From positions 1 through 64,000 of the forward strand of contig NZ_MZMU01000010.1 in assembly GCF_004123835.1 (NCBI RefSeq): 64,000 nt of DNA, written 5' to 3'. Origin of the DNA: Rhizobium leguminosarum (GTDB taxonomy: Bacteria > Pseudomonadota > Alphaproteobacteria > Rhizobiales > Rhizobiaceae). This document shows, in pieces, positions 1 through 7,833 of this stretch (its first letter is position 1; every line of letters starts with the position of its first letter). A program made the position numbers and the translations under genes. Below the pieces are notes generated by a model, which worked only from the letters and a program-made list of their open reading frames with translations, ran no database searches and was not told where the DNA came from.

Positions 1-171
1 TCTCGACGCAACGGTGTCAGTCGGGCATTCTTATGGATGTTCATTCGGAGTGATCCTGGAAAACTGAGGTGTGGTAACTCCAGTCTCCTAAATCCGCTCC
101 GAATGGACAACCTCCTGAAAGCTCACATCTAGGCGCGCTCTTGCCTTAATGACAGCACCAGCGTGGCGGGT
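1..171. other. left-edge intergenic stretch, nothing identified
   Basis: No gene is recognised here. A plus-strand frame is open from base 1 to a TAG at 127-129, but its translation resembles no family I know and it could equally be noncoding. A 9-bp inverted repeat (CATTCGGAG at 43-51 and CTCCGAATG at 96-104) is present, with no T-run that would make it a clear terminator. Confidence 0.4.
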
Positions 172-1008
172 TTAACCGCCGTTCGCCGGAAGGCTTTCAC
201 GCAGCATCACGCTGTCATAGGCGGGCCGGGGCGTGGGGATCGCGATGGGCATTCCCGGCTCGGGCTCGACCGATGTTACCGGCGATGTTTCCGGCGCGGT
301 CACCGGTGCAGTGATCTGCATCTGCGCCGTGCTCGCTGTGGCCATGGGGTCCGGAGCCGGCAGAGGAACGGGAACCGCCGAGGGTATCAGGGCCTCGAAT
401 TGCGGCGGCAGCATGCTTTCGCCGGGCACATAATTCATCGCCACCTCGTAGGAGGGCAGCGGCGGCGGCGTTTGAAGCATGCCGTTGGAGTCGCGCTTCT
501 CGTAGAAGGCGTTGCCGCCGGCGACCGTCACGTAGTGCATGTTGTCGTAGGGGAATTTCAGCCCATCGGTGTGGAAGAACATCGCATCCTTCACCGCAGG
601 ATGGCGGGCGCCCTTGATAAGGATCGCATCGGCCGCGCTCGCAAGCTCGGTTTCCGCCTGCGGCTTGACTTCTCGCGTCATCACGCCGGGCGCAAATTGC
701 CTTTTCTGGGCCACGACGCCGCAGATTGAGGGGGGATAGGCGCCGGAGGTGAGCCTGTTCATGACAACGGTCCCGACAGCCATGTAGCCGTCCTCGTCCG
801 AATGCTGCGATTCGAAATACATCGCGCGCTGCAGGCAGTCGCGATCCTTAGCCGTATAATTGAACGTGACTTTTGCCGGTTGACCCTGCTTCGTCTTGGT
901 GTTCGCCGCCGTTGCCGCCGGTTTCGGTGTCGTCGTGCAGCTTGCAGCTGCCAGTCCTACGAACAAAATCCCGATCAGGGATTTTCCAAAGGAAATCTCC
1001 GCCCTCAA
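172..1008 (-). CDS. SleB-like cell wall hydrolase, putative lipoprotein
   Basis: The 278-residue product has a short hydrophobic N-terminus ending in an Ala-Ala-Ser-Cys lipobox-like site (Cys24), so it is probably a lipid-anchored envelope protein. Residues about 50-165 match the Hydrolase_2 (SleB) cell wall hydrolase family: a DRDCLQRAMYFES segment with the usual Glu and aromatic residues, then an AVGTVVMNR stretch and a QFAPG motif. The C-terminal 110 residues are Pro/Ala/Thr-rich and probably disordered. Family members cleave peptidoglycan during remodelling; that activity is inferred here. It stands alone, downstream of cysA on the same strand but separated from it by a repeat element. 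The start gives a normal signal sequence. Confidence 0.8.
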   Translation of the reverse strand: MRAEISFGKSLIGILFVGLAAASCTTTPKPAATAANTKTKQGQPAKVTFNYTAKDRDCLQRAMYFESQHSDEDGYMAVGTVVMNRLTSGAYPPSICGVVAQKRQFAPGVMTREVKPQAETELASAADAILIKGARHPAVKDAMFFHTDGLKFPYDNMHYVTVAGGNAFYEKRDSNGMLQTPPPLPSYEVAMNYVPGESMLPPQFEALIPSAVPVPLPAPDPMATASTAQMQITAPVTAPETSPVTSVEPEPGMPIAIPTPRPAYDSVMLRESLPANGG

Positions 1009-1149
1009 CGCCAGGTGCCTCCTATGGGATCAGTCCAGCCCTTTGTAATTAAGTGAAAACGTTTTACTCGTCATATGACTGAAATACAAACAACCTTAGA
1101 TCACAAAAAGCCCAAGGGACTCTCGCCAAATGCGATTCCGGCGGTGACC

Positions 1150-1260
1150 TCATGCATATTCCTTAAATCGGAATCGATTTAAGGATAAAATCATGCAGCA
1201 ATTCAAAGTGTTACGGCTCCCTTTGCTGCTGTCGAAAAGACGCGCGGCGCGGTTGATCGC
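1150..1260 (+). repeat. dispersed rhizobial repeat, copy 1
   Basis: The core is an inverted repeat with 10-bp arms, CCTTAAATCG (1161-1170) and CGATTTAAGG (1175-1184). It is followed by ATGCAG, a TTCAAAGTG segment and a GACGCGCGGCGC segment. The same blocks in the same order occur on the opposite strand at about 56650-56762, so this is a dispersed element and not a chance palindrome. It fills most of the spacer between the hydrolase and cysA. Confidence 0.7.
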
Positions 1261-1273
1261 GGCCCCGTCTCCA

Positions 1274-2314
1274 TCAACTGCGGAACAGTTTCCAGCGGGT
1301 CGGCTTGAAAGCCACCCGGTTGCGGTCGAGCCTGTCGGCCTCGCTCGGCGGCAATTCGATCTCGATATGCGGGCGATCGTTGCCGATATCCAATTCGATA
1401 TGGCGGGTGCCGGCGACGCGGCGGCTGGAAACCGGCTGGCCGGCGATACAGTTTTCAGCTGATTCGCAGAGCCTGACGTCATGCGGGCGGAAATAGAGCT
1501 GCGCCGTGCCATCCGGCTCGCCGTCGGCATTGAGGCCGAGCGAGCGGCCTTCGAAGCGAATGTCGCTGTCGGCCACCTCGACCTCGAGGCAGTTCGACTG
1601 GCCGATGAAGCCGAAGACGAAGGGCGAATTCGGATTGTCGTAGACCTGGTCCGGCGTGCCGACCTGTTCGATCGCGCCCTGACTCATGACGACGACGCGG
1701 TCGGCAAGCTCCAGCGCCTCATCCTGGTCGTGGGTGACGAAGACGGTGGTATGGCCGGTACGGTCGTGGATATCGCGCAGCCATTTGCGCAGATCCTTGC
1801 GCACCTGGGCGTCGAGCGCGCCGAAGGGTTCGTCGAGCAGCAACACGTTCGGCTCGACGGCCATGGCGCGGGCGAGCGCCACACGCTGGCGCTGGCCGCC
1901 GGAAAGCTGGGCCGGATAGCGCTTTTCCAGACCGGAAAGCTGGACGAGGTCGAGCAGTTCGAGCGCCCGCCGGCGGATATCGGCCTTAGGCGGCCGCCGC
2001 GCGCTGTTTCTGACCTTGAGGCCGAAGGAGACGTTTTCGAGCACCGTCATATAGCGAAAGAGGGCATAGTGCTGAAAGACGAAGCCGATATTGCGCTGCT
2101 GCACTGATTTCTTCGAGGCATCCTCGTCGCCGAAGAAGATCAGTCCCTCCGTCGGGCTTTCGAGGCCGGCGATCAGCCGCAGCAATGTCGTCTTGCCGGA
2201 GCCCGAAGGACCGAGCAGTGCGATCAGCTCGCCGGAGCGGATGTCGAGCGAGACATCGTGCAGCGCCGGAAAACGATCGAATTCCTTGCGAATGTTTTGA
2301 ACGCGTACTTCCAT
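1274..2314 (-). CDS. cysA: sulfate/thiosulfate ABC transporter ATP-binding protein CysA
   Basis: This 346-residue ATPase energises sulfate import through the CysTW channel. It has a Walker A GPSGSGKT at residues 35-42, an LSGGQ signature near residue 137, a Walker B LLLDEP directly after it, and a C-terminal TOBE-like regulatory region rich in RPHDVRL-type sequence. Length and order match CysA. It is the last gene of the sbp-cysT-cysW-cysA run, 10 bp beyond cysW, so it is almost certainly cotranscribed. The three partner genes settle the substrate class; sulfate versus thiosulfate cannot be decided from sequence alone. Confidence 0.93.
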   Translation of the reverse strand: MEVRVQNIRKEFDRFPALHDVSLDIRSGELIALLGPSGSGKTTLLRLIAGLESPTEGLIFFGDEDASKKSVQQRNIGFVFQHYALFRYMTVLENVSFGLKVRNSARRPPKADIRRRALELLDLVQLSGLEKRYPAQLSGGQRQRVALARAMAVEPNVLLLDEPFGALDAQVRKDLRKWLRDIHDRTGHTTVFVTHDQDEALELADRVVVMSQGAIEQVGTPDQVYDNPNSPFVFGFIGQSNCLEVEVADSDIRFEGRSLGLNADGEPDGTAQLYFRPHDVRLCESAENCIAGQPVSSRRVAGTRHIELDIGNDRPHIEIELPPSEADRLDRNRVAFKPTRWKLFRS

Positions 2315-2324
2315 TCCAAATCCT

Positions 2325-3197
2325 TCAGTGCCGTCGGCTGGCGGCGATTTCGGCGCTATAGCGCATTTCCAGCAGCGTCTTCAAAACAAGAGTTACGAGC
2401 GCGAGCAAGGCCAAAAGCGTGGCGACCGCAAAAGCGCCGGTAAAATTATACTCGTTATAGAGAATTTCCACCTGCAGCGGCATGGTGTTGGTCTGGCCGC
2501 GGATGTGGCCTGACACCACCGAGACGGCGCCAAATTCGCCCATGGCGCGGGCGTTGCAGAGCAGTACCCCGTAAAGCAGGCCCCATTTGATATTCGGTAG
2601 CGTCACGTGCCAGAAGGTCTGCCAGCCGCTGGCGCCGAGCGAAAGGGCTGCCTCCTCATCGGCCGTTCCCTGTTCCTGCATCAGCGGGATCAGCTCGCGG
2701 GCGACGAAGGGGAAGGTGACGAACATGGTGGCGAGGATCAACCCCGGCACCGCAAACAGGATCTTGATGTCGTGAGCGCTGAACCACTGGCCGAGCCAGG
2801 TACTGGAGCCGAACAGCAGAACGAAAACCAGGCCCGATATGACGGGTGATACCGAGAAGGGCAGGTCGATCAGCGTCGTCAGGAAGGCCTTGCCCTTGAA
2901 CTCGAACTTGGCGATCGCCCAGGCGGCGGCAACCCCGAAGATGAGATTGAGCGGCACGCTGACGCCGGCAACGATCAGCGTCAGGCGAATCGCCGAGAAG
3001 GTCTCGGCGTCTGCTAGCGCCTCGAGAAAGGGGCCGGCTCCCTTGCGAAAGGCTTCCACGAAGACGGCTGCGAGCGGCAGAAGCAGGATCAGCAACAGGA
3101 AGACGAGCGAGAGGATGATCAGGGTGAAGCGCGCGATCCTGTTTTCGGTGGTCACCGAACGCAGCTTTGCCGGTTGAGCGGTCGCATCAAGCGCCAT
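2325..3197 (-). CDS. cysW: sulfate ABC transporter permease CysW
   Basis: The 290-residue inner-membrane permease has about six hydrophobic segments and the EAA-type loop (around residue 195, with sequence [21 protein letters not shown]) that contacts the ATPase. With CysT it forms the translocation channel for sulfate. It overlaps cysT by 11 bp (3187-3197) and lies 10 bp before cysA, so translation is probably coupled. The family is clear from the [17 protein letters not shown] segment that is typical of CysW. Confidence 0.92.
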   Translation of the reverse strand: MALDATAQPAKLRSVTTENRIARFTLIILSLVFLLLILLLPLAAVFVEAFRKGAGPFLEALADAETFSAIRLTLIVAGVSVPLNLIFGVAAAWAIAKFEFKGKAFLTTLIDLPFSVSPVISGLVFVLLFGSSTWLGQWFSAHDIKILFAVPGLILATMFVTFPFVARELIPLMQEQGTADEEAALSLGASGWQTFWHVTLPNIKWGLLYGVLLCNARAMGEFGAVSVVSGHIRGQTNTMPLQVEILYNEYNFTGAFAVATLLALLALVTLVLKTLLEMRYSAEIAASRRH

Positions 3198-4044
3198 AAC
3201 CGTACCTCCGCCTGCTCCAGCTCTGGATGAGATTGATGACGAGCAGCATGGCGAACGAGATGATCAGCATGATCGCCGCAATGCCGGTCGCTGCGGCGTA
3301 ATTATACTCTTCGAGTTTGATGATGATCAGCAGCGGCGCGATCTCCGATTTGAACGGCAGGTTGCCGGCGATGAAGATGACCGAGCCGTATTCGCCAACG
3401 CCGCGGGCAAAGGCGAGCGCAAAGCCGGTGAGCACGGCGGGCGCCAGCCCCGGCAGCAGCACGCGGAAAATCGTCTGGAAGCGATTGGCGCCGAGCGTTG
3501 CCGCAGCCTCCTCCACTTCCTTGTCGATTTCCTCCATGACCGGCTGCACAGTGCGCACCACGAAGGGCAGGCCGACGAAGATCAGCGCCACGACGATACC
3601 GGCCGGTGTAAAGGCGATCTTGATGCCGAGCGGCGTCAGGAACTGGCCGATCCAGCCGTTCGGCGCGTAGAGCGTCGTCAGCGCGATGCCGGCAACGGCG
3701 GTCGGCAGCGCAAAGGGCAGGTCGACCATGGCATCGATGACGCGCTTGCCGGGAAAGCGGTAGCGCACCAGCACCCAGGCGAGGATGATGCCGAAGACGG
3801 CGTTGACGATCGCGGCGATGAAGGCGCTGCCAAAGCTGATGCGCAGCGCGTTCAGCGTGCGCGGATCGAGCGCGATCGACCAGAATTTCTCCCAGCCGAG
3901 CGCGCTCGACCGGACGGCAAGGCCCGAAAGCGGGATGAGGATCAGAAGGGTGAGCCAGGTCAAGGTAAGGCCGAGCGCCATTCCGAAACCCGGAATGACG
4001 CTCGGCCGCTTGAACCGCCACCGCGTGGGGCTATGTGCTTTCAT
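3187..4044 (-). CDS. cysT: sulfate ABC transporter permease CysT (CysU)
   Basis: This 285-residue permease is the second half of the heterodimeric sulfate channel. It has six predicted membrane segments, an [14 protein letters not shown] coupling loop near residue 180 and a [12 protein letters not shown] segment characteristic of CysT. It starts 8 bp after the sbp stop codon and overlaps the start of cysW, which fits a tight operon. The N-terminal 20 residues ([18 protein letters not shown]) match the usual cytoplasmic leader of CysT. Confidence 0.92.
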   Translation of the reverse strand: MKAHSPTRWRFKRPSVIPGFGMALGLTLTWLTLLILIPLSGLAVRSSALGWEKFWSIALDPRTLNALRISFGSAFIAAIVNAVFGIILAWVLVRYRFPGKRVIDAMVDLPFALPTAVAGIALTTLYAPNGWIGQFLTPLGIKIAFTPAGIVVALIFVGLPFVVRTVQPVMEEIDKEVEEAAATLGANRFQTIFRVLLPGLAPAVLTGFALAFARGVGEYGSVIFIAGNLPFKSEIAPLLIIIKLEEYNYAAATGIAAIMLIISFAMLLVINLIQSWSRRRYGYGA

Positions 4045-4052
4045 GAAGTCTA

Positions 4053-5078
4053 TTATTGGGCCGGCTTGTAGATTTGGTCAAATACCCCGCCATCGCCGAA
4101 GAATTTCGGCTGTGCGCTCTTCCAGCCGCCGAAGTCGTCGATGGTCGCGAGCGTCAGCTTCGGGAAGCGGGCGATGTCAGCCGGATCGGCGGCTTCCGGC
4201 TTGGTCGGCCGATAGTAGTGCTTGGCAGCAATCTTCTGGCCTTCGTCCGAATAGAGGTAGTTGAGATAGGCTTCGGCGACCTTGCGCGTGCCCTTCTTGT
4301 CGACATTGCCGTCGACGATGGCGACCGGCGGGTCGGCGCGGATCGAGAAGGCCGGCGTCACGATCTCGAACTGGTCGGGACCGAGTTCTTCGAGCGAAAG
4401 ATAGGCTTCGTTTTCCCAGGCGAGCAGCACGTCGCCGAGGCCGCGCTGGACAAAGGTGGTCGTGGCGCCGCGAGCGCCGGTGTCGAGAACCGGAACATGC
4501 TGCAGCAGTTTCGCAACGTATTCCTGCGCCTTGGCTTCGTCACCGCCATTCGCCTGCTTGGCCCATGCCCAGGCGGCAAGGAAGTTCCAGCGGGCGCCGC
4601 CCGATGTCTTCGGGTTCGGGGTGATGACCTGAACATCGTCCTTGATCAGGTCGCCCCAATCCTTGATGCCCTTCGGGTTGCCCTTGCGGACGAGGAAGAC
4701 GATCGTCGACGTATAGGGCGTCGAATTGTTGGGGAACTTGGTCTTCCAGTCGGCCGGGATCTTGCCGGTCGCCTTGGCGATGGCGTCGATATCGCCTTCG
4801 AGGGCAAGCGTGACGACGTCGGCGTCGAGACCGTCGATGACGGAGCGGGCCTGGGCGCCGGAACCGCCATGCGAGGCCTGGATCGTCACGGTTTCACCGC
4901 TGTCCTTTTCCCACTTGGCGGCAAAGGCGGCATTGAAATCCTTGTACAATTCGCGGGTCGGATCGTAAGAGACGTTAAGCAGCGTCTGATCCGCGAATGC
5001 GGGAGCAATGCTTCCGATTGCGAAGCTGCCTGCCATGACCGCCGCTGCGATGAGCCGGGTGAGCCGTTGTGTCTGCAT
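4053..5078 (-). CDS. sbp: periplasmic sulfate-binding protein
   Basis: The 341-residue product starts with a Sec signal peptide ending near Ala-Phe-Ala (about residue 29). It continues with [20 protein letters not shown], the hallmark of the sulfate/thiosulfate-binding family. It would capture sulfate in the periplasm and hand it to CysTW. As first gene of the operon it has the long upstream region. A ribosome-binding site (AGGAGGGTTCCC) precedes the ATG. Whether it is the Sbp or CysP paralogue cannot be decided from sequence. Confidence 0.92.
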   Translation of the reverse strand: MQTQRLTRLIAAAVMAGSFAIGSIAPAFADQTLLNVSYDPTRELYKDFNAAFAAKWEKDSGETVTIQASHGGSGAQARSVIDGLDADVVTLALEGDIDAIAKATGKIPADWKTKFPNNSTPYTSTIVFLVRKGNPKGIKDWGDLIKDDVQVITPNPKTSGGARWNFLAAWAWAKQANGGDEAKAQEYVAKLLQHVPVLDTGARGATTTFVQRGLGDVLLAWENEAYLSLEELGPDQFEIVTPAFSIRADPPVAIVDGNVDKKGTRKVAEAYLNYLYSDEGQKIAAKHYYRPTKPEAADPADIARFPKLTLATIDDFGGWKSAQPKFFGDGGVFDQIYKPAQ

Positions 5079-5432
5079 GGGAACCCTCCTGTTTCTGTCT
5101 TAACTCTATCAAGTCGGTCGTATAATGAAACAAAGGTTCTTCCGGTTGCGGCACTACCGGTAGAATGTCATTCCATTTGAGAGGCAATTTTGAAATAGAC
5201 GAAGTTGGCCGCGGCCAATTGGTATCAGATGCCGTCCTGGCGCCGAGCCGTGTTTTTTCGGCCACAGTTCCTCCACTAAAGCGCCATGGTGATGCTGATT
5301 TTTGACAAGTTTTTGCCGCGATGACACTTGCGGATTCCTATATGGCCTCCGTGCGGCCGTATTCACCGACCGCTACGCGGGGGCATCCCTTGAAGTGCGC
5401 CTCGCATTCCAAACCTGTTAGGGCCATTCAAA
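5079..5432. promoter_or_regulatory. divergent control region between sbp and the porin gene
   Basis: These 354 bp hold no convincing gene and must contain the promoters of the cys operon (minus strand) and the porin (plus strand). A perfect 14-bp palindrome, TTGGCCGCGGCCAA, lies at 5205-5218 and could bind a regulator. A TTGACA hexamer at 5302-5307 could be a -35 element for the porin, but no good -10 is placed behind it. No specific regulator can be assigned. Confidence 0.5.
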
Positions 5433-6449
5433 ATGAATATCAGAACTATCCTTTTTGCCTCCGTTGCCGCCCTTGCCGCGGCCTCCGGAGCCCGCGCAGC
5501 CGACGCCATCGTGGCGGCGGAACCCGAGCCCGTGGAATATGTTCGCGTTTGCGACGCCTACGGTACCGGCTATTTTTATATTCCGGGAACGGAAACATGC
5601 CTTTCGATCGGCGGTTACATCCGTACCGAAGTGCGCTTCGGTGAGCAGATTTCCGGCGATTCCGACGTAAACTTCTGGACTCGCGGTCAGGTCACCTTCC
5701 AGGCCAAGAACGACACCGAGTATGGTACGCTCACCGGCGTCATCACGCTGCGTTACAATGTCGACAACGCCTCCGATCAGGAAGCTTTGCTGGATGAGGG
5801 CTATCTCGACATTGCCGGTTTCCGCGCTGGTAAGCTGTACAGCTGGTGGGATGACGACATGAGCGGCGAGACAGATACGCTCGCCAGCAACGAGACGACC
5901 CACAACTCGATCCGTTATCAGTACGAGTCCGGCGCTTTCGCGGCCGGCATTTCGGTCGACGAACTGGAAGATGACTACGCCACCAAGCCGGGCGAAGGCC
6001 CGAACAACTTCGGTGTCGCAGGCCAGGTTTCCTACAAGGCCGGCGCCATCAGCGCTTACCTGCTTGCCGGTTATGACACCGACACCAGCGAAGTCGCTGT
6101 CCGCGGTATCGTCTATGCCGACATCGGCCCGGGCACTCTCGGCATCGCCGGCGTATGGGCAAGCGGCGCCAACTACTACTACGAAGAGTCCGAATGGACG
6201 ATCGCAGCAGAATACGCCTTGAAGATCAACGACAAGTGGAAGGTCACTCCCGGCTTCCAGTACTTCGAAAACATCGCTCTCGAGGCTGACGGCAATGGCT
6301 TCACCGGCGGCAGCGCTTACACGACCGGTGTCACCATCGACTACCAGATCGTCGAAGACCTGCGTTCGAAGCTCAGCGTGCAATATCACGATGAGGACGA
6401 AGGCGACGACGAAGTGTTCGGCTTCCTGCGCTTCCAGCGCGATTTCTAA
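5433..6449 (+). CDS. outer membrane porin of the alphaproteobacterial Porin_2 family
   Basis: The 338-residue protein begins with a cleavable signal peptide ending ARAADA (about residue 23). It then has the YVRVCDAYGTGYFYIPGTETCLSIGG segment with two cysteines that is diagnostic of RopA/Omp2b-type porins. The rest alternates short amphipathic strands rich in Tyr, Gly and Asp and ends in Phe (RFQRDF), as beta-barrel proteins do for outer-membrane assembly. It should form a general diffusion pore. It is monocistronic, followed by a repeat and a strong terminator. Confidence 0.9.
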   Translation: MNIRTILFASVAALAAASGARAADAIVAAEPEPVEYVRVCDAYGTGYFYIPGTETCLSIGGYIRTEVRFGEQISGDSDVNFWTRGQVTFQAKNDTEYGTLTGVITLRYNVDNASDQEALLDEGYLDIAGFRAGKLYSWWDDDMSGETDTLASNETTHNSIRYQYESGAFAAGISVDELEDDYATKPGEGPNNFGVAGQVSYKAGAISAYLLAGYDTDTSEVAVRGIVYADIGPGTLGIAGVWASGANYYYEESEWTIAAEYALKINDKWKVTPGFQYFENIALEADGNGFTGGSAYTTGVTIDYQIVEDLRSKLSVQYHDEDEGDDEVFGFLRFQRDF

Positions 6450-6451
6450 AG

Positions 6452-6548
6452 CAATTCCAGGAAAAGTGCGAAGCGGTTTTCCGTCCGGACTTGCGTAAAA
6501 TCAAAAGATTAGAGCGGTTCAGCGTTAAGCTGAACCGCTCTAACTTAG
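6452..6548 (+). repeat. RIME-like intergenic repeat with a long hairpin
   Basis: The AGCAATTCCAG...GCGGTTTTCCGTCCGGA...TTGCGTAAAA block is a common rhizobial intergenic repeat, and a related block occurs at 47833-47897. It runs into a perfect inverted repeat with 15-bp arms around a 5-nt loop (6509-6543, core AGAGCGGTTCAGC / GCTGAACCGCTCT). It lies directly after the porin stop codon. A second short relative (AAGTGTGAGCGGTTTTT) is at 6606-6622, just before the ptsN stop. Confidence 0.65.
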
Positions 6549-6565
6549 TCTAATTGCAGACGAGC

Positions 6566-6596
6566 GGGCGCGACCTTCGGGCCGCGCCTTTTTTAT
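6566..6596 (+). terminator. Rho-independent terminator of the porin gene
   Basis: GGCGCG and CGCGCC arms enclose an ACCTTCGGGC loop and are followed at once by six T residues. This is a classical intrinsic terminator on the plus strand, 120 bp after the porin stop codon, and it separates the porin from the convergent kdp/ptsN unit. Confidence 0.8.
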
Positions 6597-6627
6597 CATG
6601 CCGAAAAGTGTGAGCGGTTTTTGGGCG

Positions 6628-7083
6628 TCACACCCGTGAATCGGCGATGAAATCGGAATAGAATTCGTCGACCGTTCTTGCCTTGCGCATGGCGGCAAGC
6701 ACGCCGTCCGATTGCAGCCGCCTGGCGATCGCGGAAAGCACGTTCAGATATTCGCCACGATTGTTTTCTCCGAAGAGCAGCACGAAGGCGATGTCGGTCG
6801 GGATATCGTCGATTGCCTCGAAATCCAACTGCTGGGCGAAGCGGAGGAGAAGGCCGCGCGGGCTGGTCATGCCGTCGATCGCCGCATGCGGGATGGCGAT
6901 GCCGTTGCCGATCCCCGTCGAGCCGAGCTTCTCACGCGCTTCCAGCGCCTTCAGGATGGTCTGGCCGTCGACCGAGAAAGCCTTGGCCGCCTTGTCGGCT
7001 ATGGTCTGCAGCGCGCGCCATTTGGTCGGCGCCGACACGCCGATGAAGGTGTGTTCCGGCCGGATGATGTTGGGAAGGTTCAT
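6628..7083 (-). CDS. ptsN: PtsN-like EIIA-Ntr protein linked to kdpDE
   Basis: The 151-residue protein is a single PTS EIIA domain of the fructose/nitrogen type. The phosphorylatable histidine is His66 in the GNGIAIPHAAI motif; FVLLFGENNRGEYLNVLS further on is also typical. It would take phosphate from an NPr-type carrier and act as a regulator, not as part of a sugar transporter. It lies 57 bp after kdpE on the same strand. EIIA-Ntr is known to bind KdpD in E. coli, and PTS-Ntr influences potassium-dependent regulation in R. leguminosarum, so the linkage is functionally suggestive. It may be a second ptsN paralogue beside the usual rpoN-linked copy. Confidence 0.85.
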   Translation of the reverse strand: MNLPNIIRPEHTFIGVSAPTKWRALQTIADKAAKAFSVDGQTILKALEAREKLGSTGIGNGIAIPHAAIDGMTSPRGLLLRFAQQLDFEAIDDIPTDIAFVLLFGENNRGEYLNVLSAIARRLQSDGVLAAMRKARTVDEFYSDFIADSRV

Positions 7084-7140
7084 GTCATTCTCGATGCTGT
7101 TCGGGCTCGATACTGTTCGGGCAGCGGAAGGGAAGGGACT

Positions 7141-7833
7141 TCAGTCCGGTTCCCTGAGCCGGTAGCCGACGCCGGTCTCGGTGGTGATATAGTGCGGCTG
7201 GTCCGGAATCTGCTCGATTTTTTGCCGCAGTTGCCGGACATAGACGCGCAGATACTGCACATCAGCCGCCGGCCCCCATATCTGCTTTAGAAGAAACTGG
7301 TGTGTCAGCACCTTGCCGGCATGCTGGGCGAGCACGCGCAGGATGTCGTATTCCTTCGGCGACAGCTTTATTTCTGCGCCGTCGACCTTGACGATGCGCT
7401 TGACGAGATCGATCGACAGCCCGCCGGTCTGGAAGATCGCCTTTTCCCCCTGCTGCTGCAGGCGGTGACGCAGCGCCACGCGGATGCGGGCGCCGAGCTC
7501 GTTGATGCCGAAGGGCTTGGTGACGTAATCGTCGGCGCCGCTTTCCAGCGCCTTGACGATGCCGGCCTCGTCGGTGCGACTGGACAGAATGACGACCGGC
7601 ATGGAAAGCCCTTCGTCGCGCCACTCCTGCAGTAGGTCGTGGCCTGATTTGTCGGGCAGGCCGAGGTCGAGCACGATGAGGTCGGGCATGACGTCGGCGA
7701 CCGACTGACGGGCGGCGCTGGCGTTCGGCGCTTCCTGCACCTCGTAGCCCTGCGCGGTCAGGCCGACGCGGAGCAGCTTGCGGATCGGAGGCTCGTCGTC
7801 GACGACGAGGATTTTGACGGCTGAACCGGTCAT
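7141..7833 (-). CDS. kdpE: KdpE response regulator
   Basis: The 230-residue regulator combines an N-terminal receiver domain (acidic pocket Asp12-Asp13, phosphoacceptor Asp56 in VLDLGLPDKSG, the switch Thr/Ser and Lys in SSRTDE and VTKPFG) with a C-terminal OmpR/PhoB winged helix (about residues 130-228, LSPKEYDILRVLAQHAGKVLTH). It activates kdpFABC under potassium limitation. Its ATG overlaps the kdpD stop in an ATGA arrangement, so the two are translationally coupled. A candidate target site lies at 15741-15757. Confidence 0.93.
   Translation of the reverse strand: MTGSAVKILVVDDEPPIRKLLRVGLTAQGYEVQEAPNASAARQSVADVMPDLIVLDLGLPDKSGHDLLQEWRDEGLSMPVVILSSRTDEAGIVKALESGADDYVTKPFGINELGARIRVALRHRLQQQGEKAIFQTGGLSIDLVKRIVKVDGAEIKLSPKEYDILRVLAQHAGKVLTHQFLLKQIWGPAADVQYLRVYVRQLRQKIEQIPDQPHYITTETGVGYRLREPD

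Noticed and set aside
1-129. Open plus-strand frame at the left edge
   Set aside because: Too short and without any recognisable motif; it may be the tail of a gene outside the window, but there is no support.
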